Of a DNA stretch of 64,000 bases, positions 6,787 through 15,371 are shown in pieces (positions within the stretch are counted from its first letter, which is position 1; each line of letters starts with the position of its first letter). The DNA comes from DUML01 sp050949905 (GTDB taxonomy: Bacteria; Bacillota; Desulfitobacteriia; Desulfitobacteriales; Syntrophobotulaceae): positions 62,001-126,000 of the forward strand of contig JBMNGP010000006.1 in NCBI GenBank assembly GCA_050949905.1, given 5' to 3'. A program made the position numbers and the translations under genes. Below the pieces are notes generated by a model. It was not told where the DNA came from. It saw nothing but the letters and a program-made list of their open reading frames with translations, and did no database searches.

Positions 6787-8679
6787 TTATAAATACTCTT
6801 GGTAATATTGGCGGCCAAACAAAATATCATACTGCAACAGCCAATAATCTCTTTCCAAGGCCTTGAGTTCAGCAGGTAAAGACTCTGAGACTTGACCCTT
6901 TTGATTAATGTTAACAGTTTTTTCATAAACGGGCAACTTCTCTGCCAAATCAGCCAGGAAGTTATTTATTGAAGTGCCTTGCAGGCCGGCAAGCTCCAGA
7001 AGGTGATTACCAAGGTATTTGGCACTTAAGATTTCCCAATTCGGCAACCCTGTAGGGTAATTGAACCAAACTGCCGTCGGCAGCGACCTCATTTTTAAAG
7101 TGTCCGCGGCTGTCCATTTATTTTCATTGTCTTTAATATAACCGGTTTCCTTGTAGACCAGATAATTTTTACCGAGATAAGGCAAATGATCGCCCATGAA
7201 TACTACAACCGTGGGCTCGTTCAAATGCTCCAGAGATTTAAGCAAACTCATCAGAGCTTGATCGGCATCATGCACTCCTTGGACATAGGTTTCTAAAATT
7301 GCCTGGCCCTCGGGGGAAAGGTTACCTTGGACCCGGATATCTTTCTCCGGATAGCGCTTTTCCGGATAGGGACCGTGATTTTGCATCGTAATGGCAAAAA
7401 TAAAGGCAGGTTCTCGGGTTTTATGCAATTCGGCAGCAATCTTTTTACTCACTTCCAGATCGCTGACATACTCGCCTTTTATTTCTGCTTCCGGGAAATC
7501 CTTCAGACTGTAGAAATTATCAAATCCCAAGTTTGGAAATACTGTATTCCTTTTATAAAACCAATCATGATAAGGGTGAATAGCAGTAGTAACATAGCCA
7601 TTGTTCTTAAATGTCCGGGCAATTGAAGGGATAGGGTGCTCAATGTATTGCTGGTAGGCAATAGCACCTTGAGGAAGAAAAGTAGTACTGAGGCCGGTTA
7701 AGATTTCAAATTCCACATTGGCCGTACTTCCGCCGAAAACGGGAGAAACCATTGTTCCGGAGTGCTGCTTCTGGCGAAGCTCCTGAAAGAAAGGCAGAGG
7801 GTTTTGCGAATAACTGACCTGCGGTAAGACCGTAGGATCCCAAAAAGCTTCGTTCAGGATAAAGACAATATTGGGTTTAGAATCAGGCTGAGCACTGCCA
7901 AGCGCCAAAGCCGGGGTGCTGGGAGTATTTTCCTCCATGATCCGTTTAATTTCGGCCGAATTATAACCCTCCGGCTCAACTATCATGATACTTTCCAGGT
8001 TCATAGCAAATCCAAATAAAAATCCGTTTTTAAGGCTGTTTTCGCTTTGAGCCCAGTAAATGTGTTCAATATTGGCTTGTTTGAGTGCCGACTCCAAAGG
8101 AGTATGGCGATAAAAAACCACTAAAGGAACTATAATACCGATTATTAACAGCAAACAGCCTCTTAAAGGCCAACTCGCTTGATAAGCAGGGATGAGAAAT
8201 CTCGTTGAGCCTAACAATCCTAGGATGAGTAAGGCCAAAAAGAGTAAAGCCAGCATTATTTCCCCTGAATATTGAGGTAAGAGATTCCAAACCTGGTCAA
8301 GACGCAAAAAATCCCAGGGGAAAAGAGGGTCACCAAGAAATTGTTTTTTGGCCAGGCTGCTAAGAGCCAGTAAAACTAAGCTGCTTGTGGAAAGAATAAA
8401 AGTTATGGCCAATCTGCCGGTTAGTATTAAAAAGAAGAGGAAAAAAACTAAAGTCAGCAGATAATTTAAAGCAAAAGTCAAGGGGTAGATAGCCAGCCAA
8501 TAAAGCGCAGAAATAATACTTCCCCTCTGAATTATCTCTGTCAGGATTGTTTGGCAGAGGGTAAGCATCAGTACCATTTTGAAAAAAGTATAGGAATTGA
8601 CCACACTCCGGCTAGGTCCTTGAGTTATTTTTAAAAAGACTTTAGCAAATCCTCGGCAGACCTTCCCCATATAGGACAT
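6787..8679 (-). CDS. LtaS-like phosphoglycerol transferase (membrane sulfatase family)
   Basis: The 630-residue protein has about five membrane spans in residues 35-195, then an extracellular alkaline-phosphatase/sulfatase-fold domain. Metal and catalytic motifs seen are NEAFWD (metal-ligand Glu, about 277), GGSTANVEFE with the likely nucleophile Thr319, and FMGDHLPYLG. Such enzymes polymerise glycerol phosphate on lipid anchors (lipoteichoic acid) or decorate membrane glycans. The start overlaps the 3' end of hypE by 38 bases. An AGGAGG lies 14 bases upstream of this ATG, which is long spacing; a second ATG at 8670 would lie further still. Translational coupling with the hypCDE unit is likely, although the functions look unrelated. 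Confidence 0.85.
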   Translation of the reverse strand: MSYMGKVCRGFAKVFLKITQGPSRSVVNSYTFFKMVLMLTLCQTILTEIIQRGSIISALYWLAIYPLTFALNYLLTLVFFLFFLILTGRLAITFILSTSSLVLLALSSLAKKQFLGDPLFPWDFLRLDQVWNLLPQYSGEIMLALLFLALLILGLLGSTRFLIPAYQASWPLRGCLLLIIGIIVPLVVFYRHTPLESALKQANIEHIYWAQSENSLKNGFLFGFAMNLESIMIVEPEGYNSAEIKRIMEENTPSTPALALGSAQPDSKPNIVFILNEAFWDPTVLPQVSYSQNPLPFFQELRQKQHSGTMVSPVFGGSTANVEFEILTGLSTTFLPQGAIAYQQYIEHPIPSIARTFKNNGYVTTAIHPYHDWFYKRNTVFPNLGFDNFYSLKDFPEAEIKGEYVSDLEVSKKIAAELHKTREPAFIFAITMQNHGPYPEKRYPEKDIRVQGNLSPEGQAILETYVQGVHDADQALMSLLKSLEHLNEPTVVVFMGDHLPYLGKNYLVYKETGYIKDNENKWTAADTLKMRSLPTAVWFNYPTGLPNWEILSAKYLGNHLLELAGLQGTSINNFLADLAEKLPVYEKTVNINQKGQVSESLPAELKALERDYWLLQYDILFGRQYYQEYL

Positions 8680-9631
8680 CGATTATTCTTCTTCCTCCTA
8701 ACCTGGTTTTAAGTGTAACTAAATATCTTCCTGTCTCCATAATATGGCCGATTATCCGGGCATTAGCACCAAGTTTAGTGTTCTTGAGGATTGCTAAAGC
8801 TTTTTCTTCATCCTCCTTGGCCACTATACACAAAAACTTTCCCTCATTAGCCATGTACAAAGGATCAAGGCCTAGGATATCACAAAAAGATTGTACTTCG
8901 GGGTGAACCGGAATACTCTGTTCTGCAATTTCCATGACAACTTGGCTGGATTCAGCTATTTCGTTAAGGATGGTCCCCAGACCGCCGCGCGTGATATCCC
9001 GCATTAAACGGACTGCAATTCCTTGTTCTAATAAAGCACGGACGGCAGGTCCCAGGTCGGCACAGTCGCTTTGGATGGAGTTCTTGATTTCCATCCTCTG
9101 TGACATGATACAGGCATGATGATTACCAAGATCACCGCTGACTATTAGGGCATCGTTTTTCTGCAATGGTTGTCCGTCGGTTAATTGCCGGTATTTTTTA
9201 TACCCCAGCCCTGCCGTATTAATATACAAGCCGCCGTTTCCCTGAACAACCTTGGTATCACCGGCAACAATAGATATTCCGGCCTCCCGGGCTGTTAGAC
9301 TTAATGATTTTACTATTCTTTCCAAGAGGTTTATATCCAAGCCCTCTTCCAGAATAAACCCGGCTGTGAGATACTGCGGTTCAGCGCCGGCCATCCAGAG
9401 ATCATTAACAGTACCGCATACGGCCAGCTTCCCGATATCCCCACCGGGAAACTCCAAAGGAGTTACCACAAAGGAATCCGTTGTTAAAGCCAAGGGGTAT
9501 TCCGGCTTGGGTAAGGAAGCGGAGTCTTCCATTTTATCCAGGTAAGCATTGGAGAGATACTTTTGAAACAGATCGCTGATTAACTCTCTGGTAGCATTAC
9601 CGCCGCTGCCATGAGCCATTACTATCTTCAT
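8642..9631 (-). CDS. hypE: Hydrogenase maturation protein HypE (carbamoyl dehydratase)
   Basis: HypE takes the carbamoyl group from HypF on its C-terminal cysteine and dehydrates it with ATP to a thiocyanate, the source of the CN ligands of the Ni-Fe site. The C-terminus ends GEGLPRIC, the exact carrier motif. AIRS/PurM-type motifs include AHGSGGNATRELI, TTDSFVVTPLEFPGGDIG, GTVNDLWMAGA and DITRGGLGT. The frame is open to 9727, but the start at 9631 gives MKIVMAHGSGG and 329 residues, the normal size, with AGGTGA as ribosome binding site. It follows hypD after a 92-base gap. Confidence 0.95.
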   Translation of the reverse strand: MKIVMAHGSGGNATRELISDLFQKYLSNAYLDKMEDSASLPKPEYPLALTTDSFVVTPLEFPGGDIGKLAVCGTVNDLWMAGAEPQYLTAGFILEEGLDINLLERIVKSLSLTAREAGISIVAGDTKVVQGNGGLYINTAGLGYKKYRQLTDGQPLQKNDALIVSGDLGNHHACIMSQRMEIKNSIQSDCADLGPAVRALLEQGIAVRLMRDITRGGLGTILNEIAESSQVVMEIAEQSIPVHPEVQSFCDILGLDPLYMANEGKFLCIVAKEDEEKALAILKNTKLGANARIIGHIMETGRYLVTLKTRLGGRRIIDVLYGEGLPRIC

Positions 9632-9723
9632 ACTTTCACCTACTTGTAAGTAACATTTTCCACTGCCAGGCCATATGCACCTTAAGGTTTTTGCCGTCCA
9701 ATCATAAAAAGGATTTTCAAAAA

Positions 9724-10776
9724 TCAAGTAGAGCGAGAAAACCTATACCAAATCCCGCAAGTTCCCTCAGTAGAAACCATGCAGGGGCCTTTCGGCTTAA
9801 TTGGAGTGCATACTTTGCCAAACATTGAACACTGATCAGGATTAATTTTACCAATAATAACTTCCCCGCAACGGCATTTTGAATGTACCTGCGGATCTTC
9901 GGCGGGTAGATCAAGGGAACCTGCATCATATTTCTGATACTCATCCCGCAAATAGAAACCTGATTCGGTGATAACACCTATCCCCCGCCAGCTTGCGGAA
10001 TCGGGTATAAAGTACTTATCAATGATTTCCAGGGCGGCAATATTTCCCTCTGGTTGGACAACAGAAGGATATAGATTATGCACTTCGTATTTCCCTGTTT
10101 CTAATTGCCTGATTAAATCATAAATAGCAATAAGCACATGCTCCGCTTCAAAGCCGGCCACAGCAAAAGGTTTATGATATTTAGCGGCTAAATCACGATA
10201 GGCGTCGGAACCCAGAATAGTACTGGCATGTCCGGGGGCAAGGAATGCATTAATTTCACTTTCGGTAGCACAAATAAATTCCAGGGCCGGTATTACACGG
10301 CGCAGGGCTGTAAGAAGTTTAACGTTAGCTATATTATTCTCAATTAATTGCTCAAGGAGCAGGGAATAAATCGGAATGGTCGTTTCAAAGCCGACACAGG
10401 CTATAACGAAAGTAATACCAGGATTTTGCTGCGCTTTTTTTATTACTTCCTGGGGGGAATACATTAATTCTACTTTAGCACCGTCCGCTTTGGCTTCGCT
10501 TAGGGATTTATGCATTCCCGGTACTTTCATCATGTCCCCAAAGGTTAAGAGCATACAGTCCGGCTTTAATGACCACTCGATAGCTTTGTCAATATAGGAG
10601 GAAGGTGTTACACAGACCGGGCATCCCGGGCCGGAAATCAGTTCGATAGCCTCCGGCAGGAAACTCCTGATGCCATTTTTAAAAATACTGGCGGTATGGG
10701 TTCCGCAGACTTCCATTATTTTAATTTTAGGACCGTTATAGTCGCCGATTTTCTTAAGAATTATTTCTAAATTCAT
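9724..10776 (-). CDS. hypD: Hydrogenase maturation protein HypD
   Basis: HypD is the iron-sulfur scaffold on which, with HypC, the Fe(CN)2CO group of [NiFe] hydrogenases is built. The 350-residue protein has MEVCGTHT, SGPGCPVCVTP and the C-terminal cysteine cluster CSMFGKVCTP...GPCMVSTEGTC, which holds the [4Fe-4S] centre. EVCGTHTASI and FVIACVGFETTIP are further family signatures. The gene overlaps hypC by 4 bases (ATGA-type coupling), so the partner proteins should be made together. Confidence 0.97.
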   Translation of the reverse strand: MNLEIILKKIGDYNGPKIKIMEVCGTHTASIFKNGIRSFLPEAIELISGPGCPVCVTPSSYIDKAIEWSLKPDCMLLTFGDMMKVPGMHKSLSEAKADGAKVELMYSPQEVIKKAQQNPGITFVIACVGFETTIPIYSLLLEQLIENNIANVKLLTALRRVIPALEFICATESEINAFLAPGHASTILGSDAYRDLAAKYHKPFAVAGFEAEHVLIAIYDLIRQLETGKYEVHNLYPSVVQPEGNIAALEIIDKYFIPDSASWRGIGVITESGFYLRDEYQKYDAGSLDLPAEDPQVHSKCRCGEVIIGKINPDQCSMFGKVCTPIKPKGPCMVSTEGTCGIWYRFSRST

Positions 10777-10991
10777 TTGGCCAAGGACTCCAATTCTTGA
10801 AATAAATCAAAAATTTCCTGGGCTTTATCCTTTTTCATGACCTCAATGGCACAACCGGCATGTACTAAAACATAATCCCCAATCTTGGCATTCACAACAC
10901 CCATATTGACATCAACAACATTTCCTTGAAAATCAACTTTGCCAAATAACCCATCTGTAGCAATTACCTTACCGGGAAGAGCAACGCACAT
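10773..10991 (-). CDS. hypC: Hydrogenase maturation chaperone HypC
   Basis: The 72-residue protein begins MCVALPGKV, with the essential Cys2 that binds the iron ligand set. HypC carries the Fe(CN)2CO unit with HypD and delivers it to the hydrogenase large subunit, here most likely EchE. It is the first gene of the hypC-hypD-hypE unit. A terminator and a promoter-like pair separate it from hypB. The start is supported by TGAGAT/GGTGGTGATC upstream, a moderate ribosome binding site. Confidence 0.96.
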   Translation of the reverse strand: MCVALPGKVIATDGLFGKVDFQGNVVDVNMGVVNAKIGDYVLVHAGCAIEVMKKDKAQEIFDLFQELESLAK

Positions 10992-11058
10992 CTCAGATCA
11001 CCACCATGTTATAAATAGAGTAAATGCCACCGGCTCTTTAGGCCTGCTTTATCATTTA

Positions 11059-11087
11059 ATTTTAGTACTAGTTTAGAAAAAATGCAA
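11059..11087 (-). promoter_or_regulatory. Possible promoter of hypCDE
   Basis: On the minus strand TTGCAT (11087-11082) and TAAAAT (11064-11059) are spaced by 17 bases. They lie between the hypB terminator and hypC. The -10 matches 5 of 6, but the -35 matches only the TTG. Confidence 0.4.
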
Positions 11088-11092
11088 AACAA

Positions 11093-11136
11093 TTAGAAAA
11101 AGCGTGGAAGATTTAAGGAGGTTCAACCACGCTTTT
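11093..11136 (-). terminator. Terminator after hypB
   Basis: AAAAGCGTGG (11098-11107) pairs exactly with CCACGCTTTT (11127-11136). On the minus strand the hairpin is followed by a T-rich tract. It ends the ech-hypAB unit. Confidence 0.75.
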
Positions 11137-11166
11137 GCCCTACTTTTCCTTACACTAATAGGCTAC

Positions 11167-11817
11167 TTACTTGCTCTTTTCTTTGAGCCACTTAGCTACA
11201 GCAGTGAATCCTTGTCCGGTTTTGGCATTGACTTCATAGACCGGTACAGATTTATTAAGACCTCTAATTCCTTTGAGGAAAAATTCATCATTAAAATCAA
11301 CATACTCTTTGAGATCACACTTCGTAAGCAGGATGATATCAGCTTTTTCAAAAGCTAAAGGATATTTATAAGGCTTATCGCTGCCTTCGGCAGCCGAACA
11401 AATAAGCATCTTGATATGTTCACCAATCTGGAATTCTGCCGGGCAAACTAAGTTGCCAATGTTTTCAATAAAGAGTATCCCAGGTTGGCTAAAATCTAAA
11501 TTCTGAAGAGCATTCTTAATCGTTGGGGCATCAAGATGACAAGCACCGCCGGTATTGATTTGAATAGTATCAATTCCTAAGCCTTGCAGCTTCACAGTAT
11601 CAAGATCTGATTCGATATCTCCCTCAATTACATAAATCTTTTCTTCAGGAAGATTCTTAATTATATTAATAATACTTGAGGTTTTGCCTGCTCCCGGTGC
11701 ACCCATAATATTGGCAACAAAAATTCCGCGTTTTTCGAGGCTTGCTTTTGTTTCCGAGGCAATTTTATCGTTTTCCTCATAGATATCCTGCACAACTTCG
11801 ATTTCTTTGCCGGACAT
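11167..11817 (-). CDS. hypB: Hydrogenase nickel-insertion GTPase HypB
   Basis: The 216-residue SIMIBI-class GTPase has the P-loop GAPGAGKTSSI, the switch segment ending IFIENIGNLVCPAEF-like, and LLTKCDL as the G4 motif. ICSAAEGSDKPYKYP is typical of HypB. The CGACHLD-like segment GGACHLDAP carries the Cys-His pair that binds the metal at the dimer interface. It loads nickel on the hydrogenase large subunit together with HypA. There is no N-terminal CCGC or histidine-rich stretch, so it probably does not store nickel. It is the last gene of the ech unit and follows hypA by 19 bases. Confidence 0.96.
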   Translation of the reverse strand: MSGKEIEVVQDIYEENDKIASETKASLEKRGIFVANIMGAPGAGKTSSIINIIKNLPEEKIYVIEGDIESDLDTVKLQGLGIDTIQINTGGACHLDAPTIKNALQNLDFSQPGILFIENIGNLVCPAEFQIGEHIKMLICSAAEGSDKPYKYPLAFEKADIILLTKCDLKEYVDFNDEFFLKGIRGLNKSVPVYEVNAKTGQGFTAVAKWLKEKSK

Positions 11818-11836
11818 AAAATCACCTCTTTCTTCT

Positions 11837-12181
11837 TTAAGTTTCCACTTCTATATTTTTGACATAAAACTCTTTCCCAATACTCGTTGGTTCACCGTCT
11901 TGGCCACATTGGGGGCAAGCGAAGGAAAAAGGCTGGCGAAGATAATAGATATCACACGCCGGGCATCTCCACTTAGCTTTAATGTTCTCTATCTCTAAGA
12001 CGGCACCCTCGCAAATAGTGCCTTTGGATATAATGTCAAAATACATTTGAATTGAGTCCCCAATAAACCCTGAATATTCACCAACAACCAAGGCAATGCG
12101 CGTAACGCTACGCGCATTGTTTTCCTTGGCTTTATCTGAGGCGATTTTTATAATCTGTTCAGTGATAGGATATTCATGCAT
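11837..12181 (-). CDS. hypA: Hydrogenase nickel metallochaperone HypA
   Basis: The 114-residue protein starts MHEYPITEQII, where His2 and the N-terminal amine form the nickel site. A zinc ribbon is present as WRCPACDIYYL...ACPQCG. HypA passes nickel with HypB to the hydrogenase. The start overlaps the 3' end of echF by 8 bases, which ties maturation to structural gene translation. Confidence 0.96.
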   Translation of the reverse strand: MHEYPITEQIIKIASDKAKENNARSVTRIALVVGEYSGFIGDSIQMYFDIISKGTICEGAVLEIENIKAKWRCPACDIYYLRQPFSFACPQCGQDGEPTSIGKEFYVKNIEVET

Positions 12182-12554
12182 TTTCTTGAACTGTTTCTTT
12201 AGCAGTTTCTGTTTCCCCGTAAAGGGTTGTTATCCGCTTAGCTTTATCGGTCATTGGAGTCGTGTAATGCCTCCCGGTACTCAAGGCTTTTCTGGCACAG
12301 ACCTGAACACAATAATTACATACGATGCACCTTGTGCGGTCAATTTCCCATTTTCTCTCCGGTTTGCTAACATTAATTGCACCTGCCGGGCAGCGTCTGT
12401 CGCACAGGCCGCAATAATTGCATAAATTTATATCGTTTTGAATATTGCCTCGGGTATTGGGGTAAAATTCATTTTTAACGACAGGGTACATAGCTGTAGC
12501 AGGTTTGCCGAACAAACTCTTCATAATAGTTTTGCCAATAACACTAAACGCCAT
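12174..12554 (-). CDS. echF: Ech hydrogenase ferredoxin-like subunit EchF
   Basis: The protein has two [4Fe-4S] motifs, CNYCGLCDRRCP and CIVCNYCVQVC, as in NuoI-like subunits. These wire electrons between soluble ferredoxin and the small subunit EchC. The longest frame begins at 12596 and would overlap echE. The start at 12554 (MAFSVIGKTIMKSLFG) has AGGTGAG five bases away and gives 126 residues without overlap, so it is preferred. The C-terminal tail is rich in Glu and Thr. Confidence 0.9.
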   Translation of the reverse strand: MAFSVIGKTIMKSLFGKPATAMYPVVKNEFYPNTRGNIQNDINLCNYCGLCDRRCPAGAINVSKPERKWEIDRTRCIVCNYCVQVCARKALSTGRHYTTPMTDKAKRITTLYGETETAKETVQENA

Positions 12555-12564
12555 AGTTCTCACC

Positions 12565-13647
12565 TTACCTTTCCGTACAGCTAATACAGGGATCAATTGT
12601 TAAGGCGAGAATAGGAACGTCTGCCAAATCAGATCCCGGAAGCATTTTTAAAAGTGGAGCGATATTCGCAAAGGTTGGGGTTCTAACTCTGAATCTATCC
12701 AGATGTTTAGTACCGTTACCTTTGGCGTAATACACAACTTGACCACGTGGTTGTTCCAGCCTGGAAAGATATTCTCCAGCAGGCGGATTTCCCCTGACCT
12801 TGGTAGCAATCTCGCCGTCAGGAATCTTATCCACTGCCTGATAAATTAAATCCAGGGATTGGAAGATTTCTCGTACCCGGACTAAGGTACGTGCATAGCA
12901 ATCGCCGTCTTTTTCCACAATTGGTTCGAAATCAAGTTCACCGTATGCAGCATAGCCTAGTTTACGCATATCCAAGGGGACACCGCTGCCCCTGAGAGTA
13001 GGACCGGCAGCACCAAGTTCAATGGCTTCCTGGTAAGTCATTACCCCTACTCCTCTGGTCCTCTTTTGTACGGTATAATCTTTAATAAAGACATCGGCTA
13101 ATTCTTTAGTTTCTTTTTCCACTACTTTGAGCACACTAACGATTCTCTTTAAGGTATCATTATCGATATCTTTCCAGACACCACCTACCCGGCAGACACT
13201 GAAAATTACCCGGCCACCGGTAGTCTCTTCAAAAATATCCAGTATTTTTTCCCGCACTCTCCAGCAGTGCATAAACAGGCTTTCAAAACCATAAGCATCA
13301 GCCATAAGACCTAACCAAAGTAAGTGGCTATGAGCACGAGAAAGTTCACCCCAGATAGTACGCAGATACCTGGCTCTTTCCGGAACCTCTACACCCATCA
13401 AACCTTCAATTGTTTGGCAATAGCCTTGGCCATGAATAAAACTGCAGATCCCACAAACACGTTCAATGACATACATCATTTCGTGGTAATCTCTTTTTTC
13501 AACTAATTTTTCCAAGCCTCTGTGCACAAACCCAATAGAAGGGACGGCACCAACCACTTTTTCATCCTCAAGTATTAAATCCAGATGAAGCGGTTCGGGC
13601 AGTACCGGATGCTGAGGCCCAAATGGAATTATTGTACGTTCACCCAT
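12565..13647 (-). CDS. echE: Ech [NiFe] hydrogenase large catalytic subunit EchE
   Basis: This 360-residue subunit holds the Ni-Fe site, where protons are reduced to H2 or H2 is oxidised. The two cysteine pairs are ERVCGICSFIHG (Cys65, Cys68) and DPCISC (Cys354, Cys357). The protein ends three residues after the last cysteine (CTER), so the C-terminal extension that most large subunits lose on maturation is absent. The start GERTIIPFGPQHPVLPEPLH is typical of Ech and NuoD-like proteins. It is 14 bases downstream of echD. Confidence 0.95.
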   Translation of the reverse strand: MGERTIIPFGPQHPVLPEPLHLDLILEDEKVVGAVPSIGFVHRGLEKLVEKRDYHEMMYVIERVCGICSFIHGQGYCQTIEGLMGVEVPERARYLRTIWGELSRAHSHLLWLGLMADAYGFESLFMHCWRVREKILDIFEETTGGRVIFSVCRVGGVWKDIDNDTLKRIVSVLKVVEKETKELADVFIKDYTVQKRTRGVGVMTYQEAIELGAAGPTLRGSGVPLDMRKLGYAAYGELDFEPIVEKDGDCYARTLVRVREIFQSLDLIYQAVDKIPDGEIATKVRGNPPAGEYLSRLEQPRGQVVYYAKGNGTKHLDRFRVRTPTFANIAPLLKMLPGSDLADVPILALTIDPCISCTER

Positions 13648-13661
13648 ATTACATACCCCTT

Positions 13662-14024
13662 CTATTCTTTGTTGTCGGCACCAGTTTGAGCAAATGCCTG
13701 CTTAACCGAAGTTTCATAAAACGTGCCTTTGAAATCAACTGCCATATCGGAGAAGTTTACCCCATAAAGATCATGGGTCTCATTTTCATAGAGTAAAGCA
13801 CCGAAGAAAATTCCACTGATACTAGGGACTGTATCCCCTACTTGGACATCCATCTTGAGGTTTTCACAGGAAAGATCCAATTTTTCGAAAGTATAAATCA
13901 GGAACATTTCTTGAGGGGTTTTAGTGCAATGCATTTGTACCAGCCGATAACCCTCTTGGGCATACTGCTTGGTACGATCGACTATTTCGGCTGCAGTAAC
14001 CGGCTTGAAAGTTTGATCAGCCAT
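13662..14024 (-). CDS. echD: Ech hydrogenase subunit EchD (NuoC-like)
   Basis: The 120-residue protein belongs to the NuoC/30-kDa subunit family. It shows IYTFEKLDLSCENLKMDVQVGDTVPSISGIFFGA and the family hallmark ENETHDLYGVNF. It has no cofactor and joins EchC and EchE in the peripheral arm. The stop abuts echE by 14 bases, and the start abuts the echC stop with no gap, so it lies in the middle of the ech unit. Confidence 0.93.
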   Translation of the reverse strand: MADQTFKPVTAAEIVDRTKQYAQEGYRLVQMHCTKTPQEMFLIYTFEKLDLSCENLKMDVQVGDTVPSISGIFFGALLYENETHDLYGVNFSDMAVDFKGTFYETSVKQAFAQTGADNKE

Positions 14025-14462
14025 TTATTTCGCCACCTTCCCCATGTTCTTATATTTTTCTTCAAGCACACCTAAAGCTTGAACTACACCATCAATAATA
14101 GCTTCAGGCCGAGCAGCACACCCTGGAACATAAACGTCAACCGGAATAACATTATCGACTCCGCCTTGAACATTGTAACACTCCCTGAAAATACCTCCGG
14201 AAGTAGCACAGGCTCCAACGGCAACCACTACTTTAGGTTCTGCCATCTGATCATAAATATTTTTTACAACAGATTTATTCTGCTCATTAACCGATCCAGT
14301 TACTACAAAAATATCAGCATGTTTAGGATTTCCGATATTGAGAACTCCGAAACGTTCTACGTCATATAATGGCGTCAGACATGCGAGCACTTCAATATCA
14401 CAGCCATTACAGCTTGTGGCATCATAATGAACCAGCCAAGGAGACTTTGGCAAGTAAGACAT
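14025..14462 (-). CDS. echC: Ech hydrogenase small subunit EchC (NuoB-like)
   Basis: This small subunit carries the proximal [4Fe-4S] cluster next to the Ni-Fe site. The four ligands are visible: the two Cys of TSCNGCDIEV, the Cys of VGACATSGG and that of VPGCAARPEAI. At 145 residues it is typical for Ech. The frame can start at a GTG at 14471, but the ATG at 14462 has GGGGTGA five bases upstream and gives MSYLPKSPWLVHY. It is 51 bases downstream of echB. Confidence 0.95.
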   Translation of the reverse strand: MSYLPKSPWLVHYDATSCNGCDIEVLACLTPLYDVERFGVLNIGNPKHADIFVVTGSVNEQNKSVVKNIYDQMAEPKVVVAVGACATSGGIFRECYNVQGGVDNVIPVDVYVPGCAARPEAIIDGVVQALGVLEEKYKNMGKVAK

Positions 14463-14513
14463 TAATTTCACCCCAATCGCAAATGATGATTATTACAGGT
14501 CTTCCAATCTCTC

Positions 14514-15371
14514 TTACATTAATGCAAGGAAGGCAATATTACCTACTCCCAGAACAAGGGCAACGATCCAAGCACTACCAAGTGTGGACTGCCATTTTAA
14601 ACGAGAGTTGGTATTATCAATAAACACTTCCAGCAAATACGTAAGAAGAGCAAGGATAATAGCAATTGCCGGATTCGAAGCAAAGAATAAGGCTACAACT
14701 CCCAGCAGGAACACGTTCTCGTACCAGTGGGCTACTTCAACCATCGCCAATTCTTTTCCAGAAAACTCAGTAATAACTCCCCGGACAATTTCCTGATGAG
14801 CATGATGAGACATGGAAATATCAAATGGCGATTTGCGGAATTTTATCGTTAAGATAAAAAGGAATCCAAGGAAAATCCCAGGCAGGCTATAAAGCAATGG
14901 TTGATCATAAGCTACAATGTCGATAACATTGAAGCTTTTGGTTACCATATACATGCCTACAACGGTAAGAATTACCATAGGCTCGTAAGCCATGATCTGG
15001 AGCATTTCTCTTTCAGCACCAATATAGGCATATGGTGAATAGGTGGAGTAAGCAGCTACAATTAAGAACACACTGGCTAAGGTCAAAGCAAACACCGCCA
15101 GGAGTAAATCTCCACCGGCAAAGAAAATTGCTCCGGTAATAATAACAAAGATTAAGAAACATAAAATATAAAATTTTTGGTGTTTATTAACGACTATATT
15201 TTGTTTGGCCATTAGTTTAAAGACATCATAGAAGGGCTGGAGTAGCGGCGGACCGTATCTGCCCTGCATCCTAGCCGATATTTTTCGGTCTACCCCCGAT
15301 ATTAGTCCACCAATTATCGGGGCAAGAACAATATAGAGAATTACAGCCAACCAAGCATTCATTCCACTCAT
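14514..15371 (-). CDS. echB: Ech hydrogenase membrane subunit EchB (NuoH-like)
   Basis: The 285-residue protein has about eight membrane spans. NuoH-family motifs are SARMQGRYGPPLLQPFYDVFKL (near residues 32-53), the acidic E-rich loop IGAEREMLQIMAYEP, and KSPFDISMSHHAHQEIVRG. It anchors the peripheral arm and couples redox change to ion movement. It overlaps the echA stop by one base. Confidence 0.95.
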   Translation of the reverse strand: MSGMNAWLAVILYIVLAPIIGGLISGVDRKISARMQGRYGPPLLQPFYDVFKLMAKQNIVVNKHQKFYILCFLIFVIITGAIFFAGGDLLLAVFALTLASVFLIVAAYSTYSPYAYIGAEREMLQIMAYEPMVILTVVGMYMVTKSFNVIDIVAYDQPLLYSLPGIFLGFLFILTIKFRKSPFDISMSHHAHQEIVRGVITEFSGKELAMVEVAHWYENVFLLGVVALFFASNPAIAIILALLTYLLEVFIDNTNSRLKWQSTLGSAWIVALVLGVGNIAFLALM

